Source: Anniella stebbinsi (lineage: Eukaryota; Chordata; Lepidosauria; Squamata; Anniellidae). From it: a stretch of DNA of 64,000 nt. How positions within the stretch are numbered: the first letter of the stretch is position 1; each line of letters opens with the position of its first letter. The stretch covers positions 19,007,763 to 19,071,762 of the forward strand of contig JARDYH010000007.1 in NCBI GenBank assembly GCA_029215795.1. Direction: 5' to 3'. The notes beneath the pieces were generated by a model. The model was given only the letters and a program-made list of their open reading frames with translations. It searched no databases and was not told where the DNA came from. Below, in pieces: positions 1 to 13,100 of the stretch. Position numbers and translations under genes: made by a program.

Positions 1-469
1 CTCTCTTGCCAGTGAGCCCCGTTAGGGTGTGGGCCCTCTGCAGGTGTCTGAATACGTCTACCCTTAACCCTGGCCCTACCACTGCCTACAAGTTTAGAAT
101 CATAAGCTAGGGGGAAACTTTACTGCAATGCCTTGACTTCTTCCTGTGTGTGGACACACTCTTTGGGACATTATCATTATTTACTGACTGCCACACTTTA
201 CGGCAGGACACATGTGAACTTTCTTAGACATCAGAGTCTTTCCTGGCTTGCCAGCATAGCTAAAACCAAAAAAGATGCTCCATCAGCCCAATGCTAAAAA
301 TTCAGAAGAGTGGAAGGGATCTTGCTTTTTGGGTTTTTTGTTTTGTTTTGTTTTGTTTTTTTGCTTTGGAGCCTGACCTGTCCTTGAACAGAGGCAATGA
401 AGTTTTGGTTCCTTCCGTATTTGAAGAGTGACATATCATAAAATAACTTGTTCTAACTGAGTAGGTTAA

Positions 470-790
470 CGAGAAACACCCATTTGGCCTGCAACCTCTG
501 AAGTATCCATGGAGTGCAGGACATGGAATAATGGGCTCAAGTTATAGGAAACCAGATTCTGGCTGGACATCAGGAAAAATGTCCTGACTGTTTGAGCAGG
601 ATGACAATGGAACCAATGACCTAGGGAAGTCGTGGGCTCTCCGTCACTAGAGGCATTCAAGAGGCAGCTCGACAGCCATCTTTCAGGTATACTTTAAGGT
701 GGATTTCTGCACTGAGCAGGGGGTTGGACTTGATGGTCTTATAGGCCCCTTCCAACTCTACCATAAGCAATCGTGGGGCACGATCCATCA
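470..790 (+). repeat. CR1-type LINE 3' fragment
   Basis: Contains GGACATCAGGAAAAATGTCC, TAGAGGCATTCAAGAGGCAG and the terminal GGGGGTTGGACTTGATGGTC, then CCCCTTCCAACTCTACC. The last words are the typical CR1 3' end of sauropsids. 5' truncated. Confidence 0.65.
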
Positions 791-1448
791 GGATGTTTTC
801 CTGTGCCACACCGATAGCACTCTTATGCACGTCCCATTTAAACGTGGCTAGTGCAGGATAACAGCTTGCTGGATTATGTCCCCTATGAACCCAAAAATTT
901 GCTCCAGAGCCTCTTTTTTTTGGGGGGGGGTGCATTTTGTTTCTCCCAAACTGTACTACTCTTACACAGTCTCCGTTCATTTCCATGAGCTGTGAGCAGG
1001 AGAACATCCATTGCATTGTGTAAAATATTCTGTGCTCAAGAATTCTCTCCACTCACATTTCTGAAATAGTATCTTATCGTCGTACAGTGTCTTGCCCCTT
1101 AGGTTACATGGGAATTACTGATACTCTGCACTAGCTACAGCACTTGTTCAAGTTATGCACTAAGGAAGGTATAAATAACCAATCAATTTCTTTATTGTGA
1201 AGTTATGCCATAAATAAACATCATTCCCCCAAAATTGGATGCACTAGATTTAGAGATCAGACTCTGTTCAGTTGTATTTGTTCCTTTAAAAAAACACCTC
1301 TTTTTAATATATGTTTACTTGGAAGTAAATTCCACTGTGTCCAATGGAGCTTGCTCACTAGTAAGTGTTTAGGATTGCAGCCATAATGTATACTGCTCCA
1401 TGAGGATGCACCTTTTTTGAGATATTCAGTAAAGAACAAACAAGAACA

Positions 1449-1785
1449 GCCAGTGTTATGTAGTGGTTTAGAGTGTTGGACTGGAACTCAGGACATCTGG
1501 TTTCTAGTGCCCACTCAGCCATGAGCTTACTGTGTGATTTTGGGCCAGTCACTGACTCTCAGGGCTTCTCTATACAAGGCTAAATCCAGCACCTTTACCA
1601 GGGTTTCTGCTTCCGGATTCCTTACAGGATTAAAATTGGCTCTTTTACACATGCTTTTTTTCTGGGCAAGTTCTATATGTTTCATTATACAGCCACTGGT
1701 TGTTGTGGGGATAAAATGGAGAGGACAAACATGTAAGCTGCCTTGGGTTCCTTGAAAAAAGAAAAAAATGGAATAAAAATGTACT
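1449..1785 (+). repeat. Sauria-type SINE, interrupted
   Basis: A tRNA-like head (AGTGGTTTAGAGTGTTGGAC), then GGGCCAGTCACTGACTCTCA, and a tail with TTGTTGTGGGGATAAAATGG, match the layout of the squamate Sauria SINE. About 130 bases of other sequence (~1562-1696) separate the body from the tail. This family is a marker for lizards and snakes. Confidence 0.7.
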
Positions 1786-1789
1786 CCTA

Positions 1790-2000
1790 GGCATTTAATG
1801 GTATATGATGGGGCATTTATGCCAGCTGTTTGAACAGGTCTAGTATTTTATTGAAATTGATTTTATCGCTTTACATTGTTTTTACATTTTGTATATTTAA
1901 TATTTTATGCTGTATTTTGTTTTGTGAATTGTTGTGAACCGCCCATGGAGCTATGGCTATTGGGCGATACAGAAATGAAAATAAGTAAATAAAATAAAAA
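1790..2000 (+). repeat. LINE 3' UTR tail
   Basis: T-rich 3' UTR ending ACCGCCCATGGAGCTATGGC, then TATTGGGCGATACAGAAATG and an AAATAAAATAAAA tail. Similar tails occur at 17971-18057, 19410-19468 and 33254-33315, giving at least four copies on the + strand. Confidence 0.55.
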
Positions 2001-2927
2001 TTATACATAATTCAGTTATATAAAAAGCATTTCCTTGGTGATAAAATTGAAATATTAGGCAGGAAAATACAATAATTGAATTAAATGGGATTGTGTTTGT
2101 TGTTAGTTCTCTTCTGATTATTTATTTATTATGTACGTTTTTATCCTGCCTTTTGTGGAACTCAAGATGGTATACATGGGATGTCCAGGAGTCAATTCCA
2201 TCCAGTATTAACCAGCTCCAGACCTGCTTAACTTTAGCAAGGTAGCCAGATCATGTGCCCTCAGAGCACAAGTGAAATATGGGGACCATTTGCAGTCAGC
2301 TTAATCAGGGAAAAACACCCATAAATGCATATGTATCACAGAAGACAATAAATCTCAAACGTTACTGTTGGGTCATTTAATGGTTGCTAAAGTTCCCAGA
2401 ATGAGGAAGAGCGTTCTGGCACAGCAAATACAAAGCCTGAGAAACAAATGAGTGACATAAGATAAGGAGTTTGGGAAAGAGGGAACACTTCCTCATCATA
2501 AATAATCTTTCCATTATGAGATACTAGGGCTCATCCCATACACACTGGCCTAGGAGTAACTCCCTGAGACTTGCCTCTGTGTAAACACACACAGGATCCA
2601 GGTGCAAATGACAATCACCACCCAGGGCAGGGCAGAGGGGGAGGGCAGTGGGGCCAATTGGCCCAGGGCCCACGATTTTGAGGGGGCACTTCTAGATTAT
2701 ATATGTATTTAGCACTGAATCAGTGCCACTGATTAAAAAATATTTAATGAGCAGTTTGAAATGGGGGGAGGGGAGTGCACACACATCCCACCTGGCCTGG
2801 TCATATTACCAGCTCTGCACATCCCTGTCACCACCGAAACAAAGCAATTTGCTAATTATAAAGCTTAGTCTATAACTGATGTTTTGAATGTAACATTTAC
2901 AATGAAATGAAACTACGTTCAACATCT

Positions 2928-3632
2928 AAGGCTCTCCTCTGGGTGCCTACTCCGAGGGAAGGTTGGCAACAAGGGAGAGGGCCTTCTCTGCGGTGGCCCC
3001 CCAATTGTGGAACGATCTCCCTGACTAGGCCTGCCAGGCGCCAACATTGTTATATTTTCAGCGCCAGGTCAAGACTTTCCTCTTCTCTCAGACATTTAGC
3101 AATATCTGAGGAGCCTGGGTTTGTTTTGTTTTGGGGTTGGTAGCTTTTTGGGTTGTTGCAGTGGTTTTAAATGTATGTGTTTATTAGGCTGACCAGATAA
3201 AATCCAGGTCAGGACTCATGTAACTTTAACAGTTGTAGAGAAAAGGGAATTTCAGCCAATGTAATTTGTATGCAATTAGTTCCTGGTGATATTCCTTCTT
3301 CATCACAACAGTTAAAGGTGCAGGCACTATACTAGAGCGACCATATAAAAAAGAAGGCAGGGCCCTGCAACTTTAACAGTTGTGATGAAGAAGGAATATC
3401 ACCAGGAACTAATTGCATACAAATTACATTGGTTGAAATTCCCTTTTCTCTACAACTGTTAAAGTTACATGAGCCCTGACCTGGATTTTATCTGGTCACC
3501 TATGTTGTATGTCTTTGCTGTTTTAATTTTTGTATATTGTTTTTAATTGTTTTAATCCTATGTAATCCACCTAGACAGCTTTGGCTATGGGATGGTATAC
3601 AAATGTAATAAAATAAATAAAATAGTTTTTAA
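2928..3632 (+). repeat. CR1/L2-type LINE 3' end, split by MITE copy A
   Basis: The first part translates to a GAFSAVAPQLWNDLPD-like peptide, the conserved C-terminal motif of L2/CR1 reverse transcriptase polyproteins. The second part (3503-3632) is the 3' UTR with a TTTGGCTATGGGATGGTATA motif and an AATAAA-rich tail. The element is non-functional and 5' truncated. Confidence 0.7.
3185..3502. mobile_element. ~320-bp palindromic hAT-type MITE, copy A (nested in a LINE tail)
   Basis: The ends read TAGGCTGACCAGATAAAATC and the reverse complement of a near-identical terminus, and the two arms pair over most of their length. The centre carries a second GACCATATA-type motif. The copy interrupts a LINE 3' end, which resumes at 3503. 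The flanking 8 bases match only imperfectly, so the target-site duplication has decayed or the right end is trimmed by one base. It shares the GATATTCC variant with copy B. Confidence 0.8.
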
Positions 3633-3859
3633 AATGGTGCAACAGCATCGCAGGGGGTGGGGGAGAGCGCACAGATCAGAGCAATGTGAGAAAAGCTTCG
3701 CATCCTTTTGCATGCTCCGACCGCGCTGCGGCAATGCAAATACACGCAGCTGCAACTTTAAGTCACAGCACAGCCCTGGGTTATGGGTGGGTGTGGGGTG
3801 TGCGTGGAAATATAACCCAGACGGTCAGCAGCCAAAGCTCCGCGAAGGTGGGATGCACG

Positions 3860-4160
3860 AAAAAGGCCCTGCGAGGAAACCCGAGAACTGGGTTCGCACA
3901 GGCGCGGAGGCGGCGCGTTCGGGCGCCCTCTTCAGGATGGCGTAGGAAGTGCGGAGGCGGGAGACCGGGCATCATCATGGCGGCGGCGGTGCCGCCCCAG
4001 CAAGGCAGAGTCAGCATGAAGGAGCAGCGCTACGACCGCCAGCTCAGGTCGGCCTCTGGGGCGAGGGGGACGGGAGGGGGGGTTGCAGCTGCGAGCGGGG
4101 CGGGAGAGCGGCTCCCGTCGCGCCTCTGCGCTAGAGGGAGGCGGCATGGGGAAGGGGGGT
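3860..4160 (+). promoter_or_regulatory. CpG-rich promoter and first-exon region of NAE1
   Basis: GC- and CpG-rich sequence surrounds the NAE1 start codon, against an AT-rich background on both sides. This is the usual look of a housekeeping CpG-island promoter. No TATA box is evident. The transcription start cannot be placed from sequence alone; CpG density thins out by about 4.3 kb. Confidence 0.7.
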
Positions 4161-7100
4161 CGTCGGGGAAGACCCCCGGACAGGGTCTTTCCTGGGGCTG
4201 TTGCCTAGGGACGCCCCACGGCTTGCCCCAGTTTCCTCCCGAGGGCTCTCCTCGGCGGCAGCATCAGAAGCAGCACCCTGGCCAGTCTCTTCCAGTCCTA
4301 GCTAGGCCTCCCTGCTGAAGGTTTTAGAAACCCCTTGTTTTAAAACCCGGCTAAGAGCGCCTGTTTTTTAACACGCTGCTTGGCTGAAGCAGTGTGGTCT
4401 AGTGGTTGGAGTGCTTGATGAGCGCTGGGGACGGTGGGGTTCCCCGTTCGAAAACGGGGCTCACTTGGGGACTCTCACACTCGCCCTCTCCCTGTCCTAC
4501 TTCGCGGGCTTGTTGTGAGGATAAAATGGGGAGGGGAAATAGCCCATGTACATCACCCCCGATTCCCTTGGGAGGAGGAAGGGTTGGATATGTGTATATA
4601 GCTGTAGTGAATTAATACATGATTAAATATAATTATAAATAAGTAACAAGTACTGTTTTGGGAAGGCAGTACAGATATGAAAAGGTGAAACAGGCCTTGC
4701 CTGGCAGACTCCTGACCTGATAAACATGATAGGAAAGGGGGAAAGGAATGGGTAGAGGCCAGGAAAGCCAGCGGTGGAGCAGTTGCGCCTTCTCTGGATG
4801 GTAGATGATGCCAGGTTGCTCTCTCCCTTAGCATGATGTTCTAAGGGGGAGTCAGGACTTCAGCTTCCAGGTAACCCCTTCATCCTCTGGCTGTTGGCAA
4901 AGGCCAGACTGTGCCTCCATTCAGCTCTGCAGAGCCATTAAAACAATAAAGGGTAAATAAGCAATATAAGTAAATATCGCAATATCACTTTCTCCCCACT
5001 CCCCTTTTGCTGTGCTTTTTTTTTTTTTTTTACTTAACATCCAGCTGGAAAAGAATTTCAATGAACTCAAAAACATGCCCACCTATTTGTGATTTCTTAG
5101 TTGGTCCCAAGATCACTATTATACTTTTGGGTATTTCTTTAATTGACATGGCAGCCTGTATTATTGTTTGTTTGTTAAAAAAAAAAAACTTTTGTATCAT
5201 TGCCCTTACATGAGCTTCTTGACCAGCAGGCTGACTCAAAATCAGGGCATTAATCAGCCTCATAACCCTTTTGGTGCTGATATAGTTACTAGTATGTATA
5301 CAGGCTTATTGCCTCTGATACTGGAGGTAGTATATAGCCATCAGGACTAGTAGCCATTGATAGTCTTCTCTTCCAGGAATTTATCCAACCCCCTTTCAAA
5401 GCCATCCAATTTGGTGGCCATCGCCACATCTTGTGGTAGTGAATTCCATAGTTTAACTATGCACTGGGTGAAGAAGTACTTCCTTTTATCTGTCCTGAAT
5501 CTCCCACCAGTCACCGGACCTGAAGATCATTTTGAGAGACCCTCCTCCAGGTATCCCCACCAGGTGAAGTGGGTGGCTACGAAGCAGAGGGTCTTTTCAT
5601 CCTACATGTAGAATCCCACCCCAGAGAGGCTTACCTACATTGTTGTAATACTTAGCGGTCATGTTCTAAACATACATTAGTGATGCATCAACTTCATGTA
5701 TCCTCTCCCCAAAATTGAATTGAATTTGAAATATCTTCATGTCTATATTTTTATGTCACAGGTTATGGGGTGACCATGGGCAAGAAGCTTTAGAATCTGC
5801 TCATGTCTGCATGATAAATGCAACCGCTACAGGAACAGAGATCCTCAAAAACCTTGTTCTACCAGGTACAAAGAAAACAAAGCTATATATTATTTTTTTA
5901 ATGTAAAACCTGTTCTTTGGTATAAGGTATATCTTTGTTTATGTCTTCAAGGTGTGGGATCGTTTACAATTATAGATGGCAGCCAAGTCACTGGTGAAGA
6001 TGTTGGAAACAGGTAATGTGTGCTTTATAGGTGTTTAGTATATTTTCATCAGTATGAAAACTACGAACTATGGAACCATACAAAAACATAGTATGCACAG
6101 GCAACATAATTCAGAAATTTTAAATGTATAGAAACTGAAAACATCCATAAATTAAATTGTGAGTAAAAGTCACTGAGATGGTATTTTACCAAATCTTAAC
6201 AGTTCAGTCCAGTGCACGTTCCATTGAATGGGGTTCACTGCCAGATTGCAACCTGAAAATACTTTTGTTCTGCTGCTGTAACAAAATTTGCTATAGCCAT
6301 TATCGTCTCTGGATGCATTTGCCTGTCACAGTTGTGAACGAGCCAACATGCTGGTACATACTTCTCAATCCCTCCCCTTTGGCTCCCCCTGGGATTTCTG
6401 ATCACAGGAAGTGTGTAAGCATATTGAGACGTACATGGTTTCAGAGCCCTTTTCAAACCTTTGTGCTGTATGTGCAAAGGTCTAAAAGGCAGCTGGACAT
6501 GTAGGGATGTTGGGAGTGGGGATGTTGGGAGTGGGTCTTACGTGTGCACCTGTATCCTCAATCCACTTTAGTCTTATGTGTGTGCAGGTAAATGCCTGCC
6601 TAGGATTCATATCTAGTTCCAAATTAGGGTTTGCAACCATGGTTAGAAGTAGATTTACAAACTAATTTGGAGCTGACCATTGTTGGAGAAAATGTAAGCA
6701 AGGACATGATGCTATGATGCTGCAACACAATTTACTCTGAAAATCAAAGGGAGGGAAGGACCTGACAAGCCCATAGGGTGTTCCTAATCTCCCAAGTTAT
6801 GGTTAGAAGGTTGGACGATGTTACGTCTGTATCAGGTCTATTTCAAAATTACCATTTAAAAGAGATTGTAAATATTCATCAGAGCTGTCCAGAATACCAT
6901 TCCTACAACAAGGAAACAAAAATGCAGAAATCCTGAATTTTCAGCTGCCCAAAGTACTACCACTATGGGTTTATTGAAGAAAGAATAATACTCTAGTTCT
7001 AAGCACAGTCAAGCTATCTTTTTGTTGTGTATATGGTTTGGATTGATATGTGGCATTTGTCACATGCTGATGTTGATGAGTTCACCACACGTGCAGCTTG

Positions 7101-10100
7101 CAGCTCAGTCCATGTTCACCATGCTAGTGTTAAACACACTCTTGGCATCTTCTTGATGTCGTAATAAATGTTCAATGTGGGTTAAAGTGGAAGATGTACA
7201 GGTGTGAAATAATTAGATGACTACTTGAGATTGGGCTGAATGATACACAGACCCACATAGCCTGCATTCACAACACATCAGCTGTGTGAATGGCCCGCTG
7301 CATCTCATTGCTTTCAGAGGAAACACAGAAGGTGGCAGCTTGACATCTCTGTGACTTTGTGTTTGTAGTCTTCATGATCATTCACGGAAGGTTATGTTTA
7401 AAATGCTTTACAAGAATCAAAAATACTGATTTCAGAGAAATTGTTGGAATCTGGAAAATGTTATAGGAGAGAGGAAACATAGATGAGGTGCTTTCTTGTG
7501 GTATATTTCTTAAAGTAAAACAGCGTTCCCCAACCTGATGCTCTCCCAAATGCTTTGGACTTCAATTTCCATCAGCCCTGCCTCCTATCATGATCAGGAA
7601 TTCTGGGAGTTGTAGTCTAAAACCCTTGAAAGGCACTTGGTTGGGGAAAGATGAAGTAAAGTAATATGTTTGGCTTCCAGAAATGTTTCATTACAGTAAA
7701 ACTCTTAAAGGAATGACTAATTTTTCTGCTTTTTAGTTTTTTCCTGCAAAGAAGCAATATTGGCCAGGTAAGAAAAAAAATAATGTGATTTACTAAAAAC
7801 AGAAAAAAAGAAAAAACTCGACCATTCCTACAAATGCATGGAAGGGTTTATTCTAATTGGTTCACTTTTCACCATACTCCTAGACACCAGCCTGTGTAGG
7901 TCAGTGGGTCCTACTGTTCAGAACTGTGATCAACACCCCCGCACCCCCACCCCCCCCGCCGGCCATGTGATGTAAGCACCCATAAGAAGAGCATACCTCT
8001 CTCAGGACTACATTCCATCAACAGCATATTCATTGCTTCTTCTATTTCTAGTCTCTTTGTGTTTGCCTCTGAACATTCCAGGACATCGCCCTGAAGCAAC
8101 CAGTGTCTTGTGTTTTCAGAATAACAGATCTTACTAGTCACTCCCCCATCCCTGTTCTTTATTATAATTCTGTTCAGATCCCTCCAACCACAGTAAACAG
8201 TCAATGATGGCATCTACTTAGAAACACTGTGTTTGGAAATATAGGGGCTGTAAACACAATGCGCTATCCCACACTTGGTGTTTGAGTGTGGGTTGTTTTG
8301 AACTGTGGGTTAGCGTGTTCTCTGAACACAGCCGGGGTGGGTGGGTGGCTTAACCAATCAGTGTGGCTTGTTAACCACCCTGAACAACCCAACAACAAGC
8401 CATGGGCTTGTTCAAGAAAATAAGCTACACCTCATGGTTAATGAGCCACCATGGCTGTGCTCAGACAGCACGCTAACCTGTGGTTCAACCAGCAATCCAT
8501 GGTTTAAAACATCCCACACTGAGGGTGAGTTAGCATGTTATGTGAACAGTCCTATAACATGCAACCCAATGTTATGCATGTTTACTTAGAAAAAAGTTCC
8601 ACTGTAATCAGTTGAGTTTATTCCCAGGTAAGCGTGCATAGTATTGCAGCCCCAGCAATCTAATATGTATGTTTATTGTCATATACATATTGTTGTTATT
8701 TATAAACAGAATCGAGCCCAGTGCACTACAGAACTGTTACAAGAAATGAATAATGATGTCTCAGGAAATTTTGTGGAAGAGGTTCGTACCAAACTTTTTT
8801 GTATCCACAGGTGCATTCGCATATTGGGAAAGTATAAAAGTGTGCCTACAATAGTGACATATGATTAGAGGAGAGGAAGTGCAGAGGAATGGTTTTAGTA
8901 AAGTTAATGGCATTGTAGCATCCCTCCACCCCCTACCACACGCAAACACATTGCCCAGTGTCATTGCATCATAGGATAGGCTTATGTCAAAAGTCATCAT
9001 CATCGTCCTTACTTTGAACAGCAAATCCTGTTCATGTTGTCTTTATTGGTATTAGAAAGCAGTAGATTTACTCCAAACGTAGGCTAGCTTCTGCAGTCAG
9101 CGCTAAGGGGGGAAGATTGTATATGTCCGCACAATTAGTTGAGTTCAATGTAGTGTGAATGATGCAGGTTCTGGGTTTGCCCGTCATGTCGAATACCCCA
9201 GGAACAGAGTGTACCTGGGTTGTTTTGGAAACTGGATGCAAAGCGGAAGTGGCAAATAGGCAGGGGGCAGTGCACTCGTTCCAGTGCGGCCCCACCAACC
9301 ATGGGTTGTTGTTATGTGCAAACCAGGTTAATAGCTAGGCTGATGTGGTACACTCTGTGTTGAAGAGGCTTCACCTTCTCTTTGCAGGTGATGTATGCCA
9401 GTTTCGGGATGTGGTACATACACTTCTGAGGGTTGATTTATCCATATTGGTGCCATTTAGGAAAAAAAGATTAACTTCAGATTACTTCTACATTTATGTA
9501 CATATTAAAATGTGTTTGCATTTCAAGAAAACGGGCACCTAACCAGTTGTGAAAACACTTTAATTTTGCATCCTTTTGCTTTATCCAATACGTGTGTGTA
9601 TCGTTTTGTTTTCTCAAGAATCCAGATAAACTTCTAGACAACGATCCTTCATTTTTCTGTCGTTTTAATGTAGTGATTGCATCTCAACTCCCAGAGAGGT
9701 AAGCAGGAATCAGCTTGGTAATATCATCTTCATCTAAAACACAAGTATTGTATTCTGTGAAAATATAAATTATGGAATAGATAGTGTTTCATTTTCATTT
9801 TTTATTTTTAATTCTTATAGCAAATCACATTTCCTTGACCATAACTCCATTTACACAAATCATTCTTCACTCCAGCTTTTGCCATTCCACTGAAACCAAG
9901 AAATGTACCATCGACTGAAATTGTCTAGATAACGGCCAAACTAGGTGTTCTAGGAACTTCAGTTGTCACATCACTACAAAGGGGTGGGAGTAGAATTTGC
10001 AGGGAAGAAATGGTGACCCTTTCATCCTCTCTCTCCAGCTGGTCTTCCTCACGTGACACATGTGTGGCAACCAAGTGGGTGGGGATTGAAGGGGGAAAGT

Positions 10101-13100
10101 GGCAGGCAGGAAACACCCCTCCCAAGAGCTGCTTCTCTGTTACATAAATTCTTCCATCGCTCCCAACTACTTTGCAGGAGAGAAACAGCAGCCTGAGCTT
10201 GCAAGCCTGCATTTGTTGCTAAATGCTTAAAAGTGGTTTGGTTGAAGCCCTGTTTCTCCATGTTCCACTTCCCATTTTAGCCTGCATTAATCAACTTGTT
10301 AACCTACCATTCCTCATCAAGGAATACTTGATGAGGAATGTGGTCTGCATTTGCATAATGGGTGGATTTGATTCACAAAAATCTGGTGCCATGTTTTTAT
10401 CTATTTTATTTTGAAATACATTTCAATTATTTAAGATACTTTGGAGTTCCCTACTGTGGGGAACTCACCTAGGCCTCTTTGTGATGCCCTTCTACCATCA
10501 GGCAAGAAAATCCTTCTTATTAGTTAATCAGATGCTTGCCTGTTGAAATAAATTCATTTTTCTCTCTTGCCCCGTGTTTAGTGTATAATTTAATTATGCT
10601 TTAACTGGCTACCTTTTATATATGTTCTCTGATTTTTGGGATGGTTTTATATTGCTTATTTGTGGATATTTTTTATGGAAAGACAGGGCACACATATAAC
10701 AAATAATACTTTTTGAGGTTCTGCTTATTTCTCTAGAAGTTGTATAACTTTATGCAATCGTATTCAACAGAAATATAGGTGGTTTATTGTTATTAATGGG
10801 GGGAAATGCAGTAACTGTGCAGAACAGACCCAAGCATGTTTATTGAGAAGTCCCACTGAATTCAGTGAAATTCTGCAGTAAAAAATATTTAGGATTGTAA
10901 ACATGGGAACTAATGTGTTGTAGATCTACACATGGAAATTGTGTCTCGTGGATGTACTGTTCTAAACTCCACACTAGAGTACTTCCATTTGCACAAGTGC
11001 TTCTGCACGCATGAGAATTGCATATAGAACCGATGTATTCTAGCCCTGTGCAAACGTTTGTGGAATAAAGCTAGTGGCTATATTCCTTCCACTCATTGTA
11101 CTTTTGTTCGGACGCCTCACTGTTTTTCAGTACACTGCTCCGGCTAGCTGAAGTTCTCTGGAATTACAGCATCCCACTGTTAGTTTGTAGAACTTATGGA
11201 TTAATAGGATACATGAGAATCAGTATTACAGAACACCTAGGTAAGACATTTATTTAGTAATTTAAAATTCCCCTTTAACTTTCATTGCCCACCTCTTAGT
11301 GTTGAAGTCACTTCTATAGATGACCTTTTAATAATTGCCGGTTTTATGGGGCACTTTGTAAGTTTTTGATTATTGTATTTATCAGAAAAGTATGTCAAGA
11401 AATAGATAAGACCCACTGAGAACTAAATATAGCCATAAATTAGCCTGGTGGATTGCAAAGTAAGATATATAGTCCAGTTCCAAATTGTAAATCTCATGGA
11501 CTAGCTCTAATTATGACATTTTCCAATGGTTTTGTAATGTATGTTACCACTTCAGGATATGATATTAAGTAGCCATACAAATTTATATAGCTTAAAGATT
11601 CAGATGCAATCATTTAATGTTATCTTCAGCTTTTGTTTCAAACTAAAACGTTGTTTAATTTTTCAATAGTTGTAGAATCTCACCCAGATAACACATTGGA
11701 TGATCTGAGACTGGGCAATCCATTTTCAGAATTGAGGGAGCATGTTCAGTCTTATGATTTGAATAATATGGAAAAAAAGGTTGGTTCGAGCTTGGTATTC
11801 TGTTTCGCAATATGCATGCAAGCTTTAGAGACAATTCACAAATTTATTCTAGAAGAACTGGATTACAGGCTGCAGCCATTGCCTACGAAAGACTCTTCTT
11901 AAAAAGAAAAAAGGGGGGATTGTCTTGGAGATTTTCAAGTTGGTTCACCTACTATATATAAATTCTGATTTTATTCTGAGGAAGCTTTTAATGAGTCTAT
12001 TATAGAAAATCCTGTTTTGTTCTAGGAAAAATTTATGAAGCATGCTTTTTGAACAAAATCCTTTATCACAGCCTTGCCTTCTCCACACGCTTCTAATATA
12101 ATATCATCTTAAAACCATGGCAGCCAGCCCAATAAGGATTGAATAACCCCCAAATAACTAAAATATCTGATTTTAAAAAAATGGTTATGGCTACATTTGA
12201 ATAGTCTTGGGATTTTCAAATACAGAGCCAAGCTGTGAATCTTCAGCACTTACTGGTGATTTGAAAAGTCAAGTTCTTCAGCTCAGTCTCACAAAGTAAT
12301 GAACTGTGCTGCAAATACCTTATGAAGACTGTTATTGAAGGCAATTCTGTTCACCTACCTATTTTTGTTCAACTCTGAATTTGTGTGGTGAATTGAGTTT
12401 GTACAGCAACACAGCTTCCCAATTTTTTTTTTGCAATACTTGCTTTAATTTTGCATTTACAGGAACACAGCCACATCCCATGGATTGTGATTGTATCCAA
12501 GTATCTAGAAAAATGGTATAATGAGGTATGTAGATACCTTGGTAGTAATCTTAACATATATTATCTATTCTTTATACTGCAGAAGTATAGGAATAGTGCC
12601 TCTCTCTAAAGAGGCTTATACACTGTTACATGTTTTAGGACAAAGGCTGTAATCTTTGTATTAAGTATTAAGTGTATTTGCTTCAAATTGTCATGTCTTA
12701 AAGTTAAGAACTTGCTCCTGGTTAGCTTGATAATGGTTTTTACTTTTATGGGAATGGATTTTTTAATGTTATAAGCTACATTGAGTGCTTTGTTTAAAGG
12801 AGAACAGTGGGGTAGATACATATTTCATTGTAGTAAAATCAAAAAGAATACTGGGTTGGATGTAGATTTGGTCATGTGAAGAGCTGACCCAAGGAAATCA
12901 GTGGAATAAGCTAATCATGAATTACTTCAGACCAATTGATTTCAGTAGATCTGTGCTTGGATCCAATCCATTATGTCCAGGTTGTTACTTTCACATGGTC
13001 AGATAAAGCCTTAAACATATGGAAATAAATGCTCCAATTCAGTGCCTGGTATGTCCTGGAATACAGATGCACACCCAGCACTCACTTGTTGCTTGGGCTA

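Larger units (their letters stand above)
1..3950. other. Intergenic region upstream of NAE1
   Basis: No coding exon was recognised on either strand. In human the next gene on this side is CA7, and none of its exons are seen. The stretch holds a CR1-type 3' fragment (~470-790), a short mini-MITE (~1306-1382), a Sauria-like SINE (~1449-1785), LINE 3' tails (~1790-2000 and ~2928-3632) and a nested MITE (3185-3502). The remainder, such as 2000-2900, shows nothing I can name. Confidence 0.7.

Noticed and set aside
1..3950. Exons of CA7, the expected neighbour
   Set aside because: No carbonic anhydrase-like peptide seen on either strand; the gene probably lies beyond the left edge.
3686..4318. 210-codon open frame over the NAE1 promoter
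   Set aside because: Runs through promoter, NAE1 exon 1 and intron 1 in a wrong frame; CpG-island composition explains the lack of stops.
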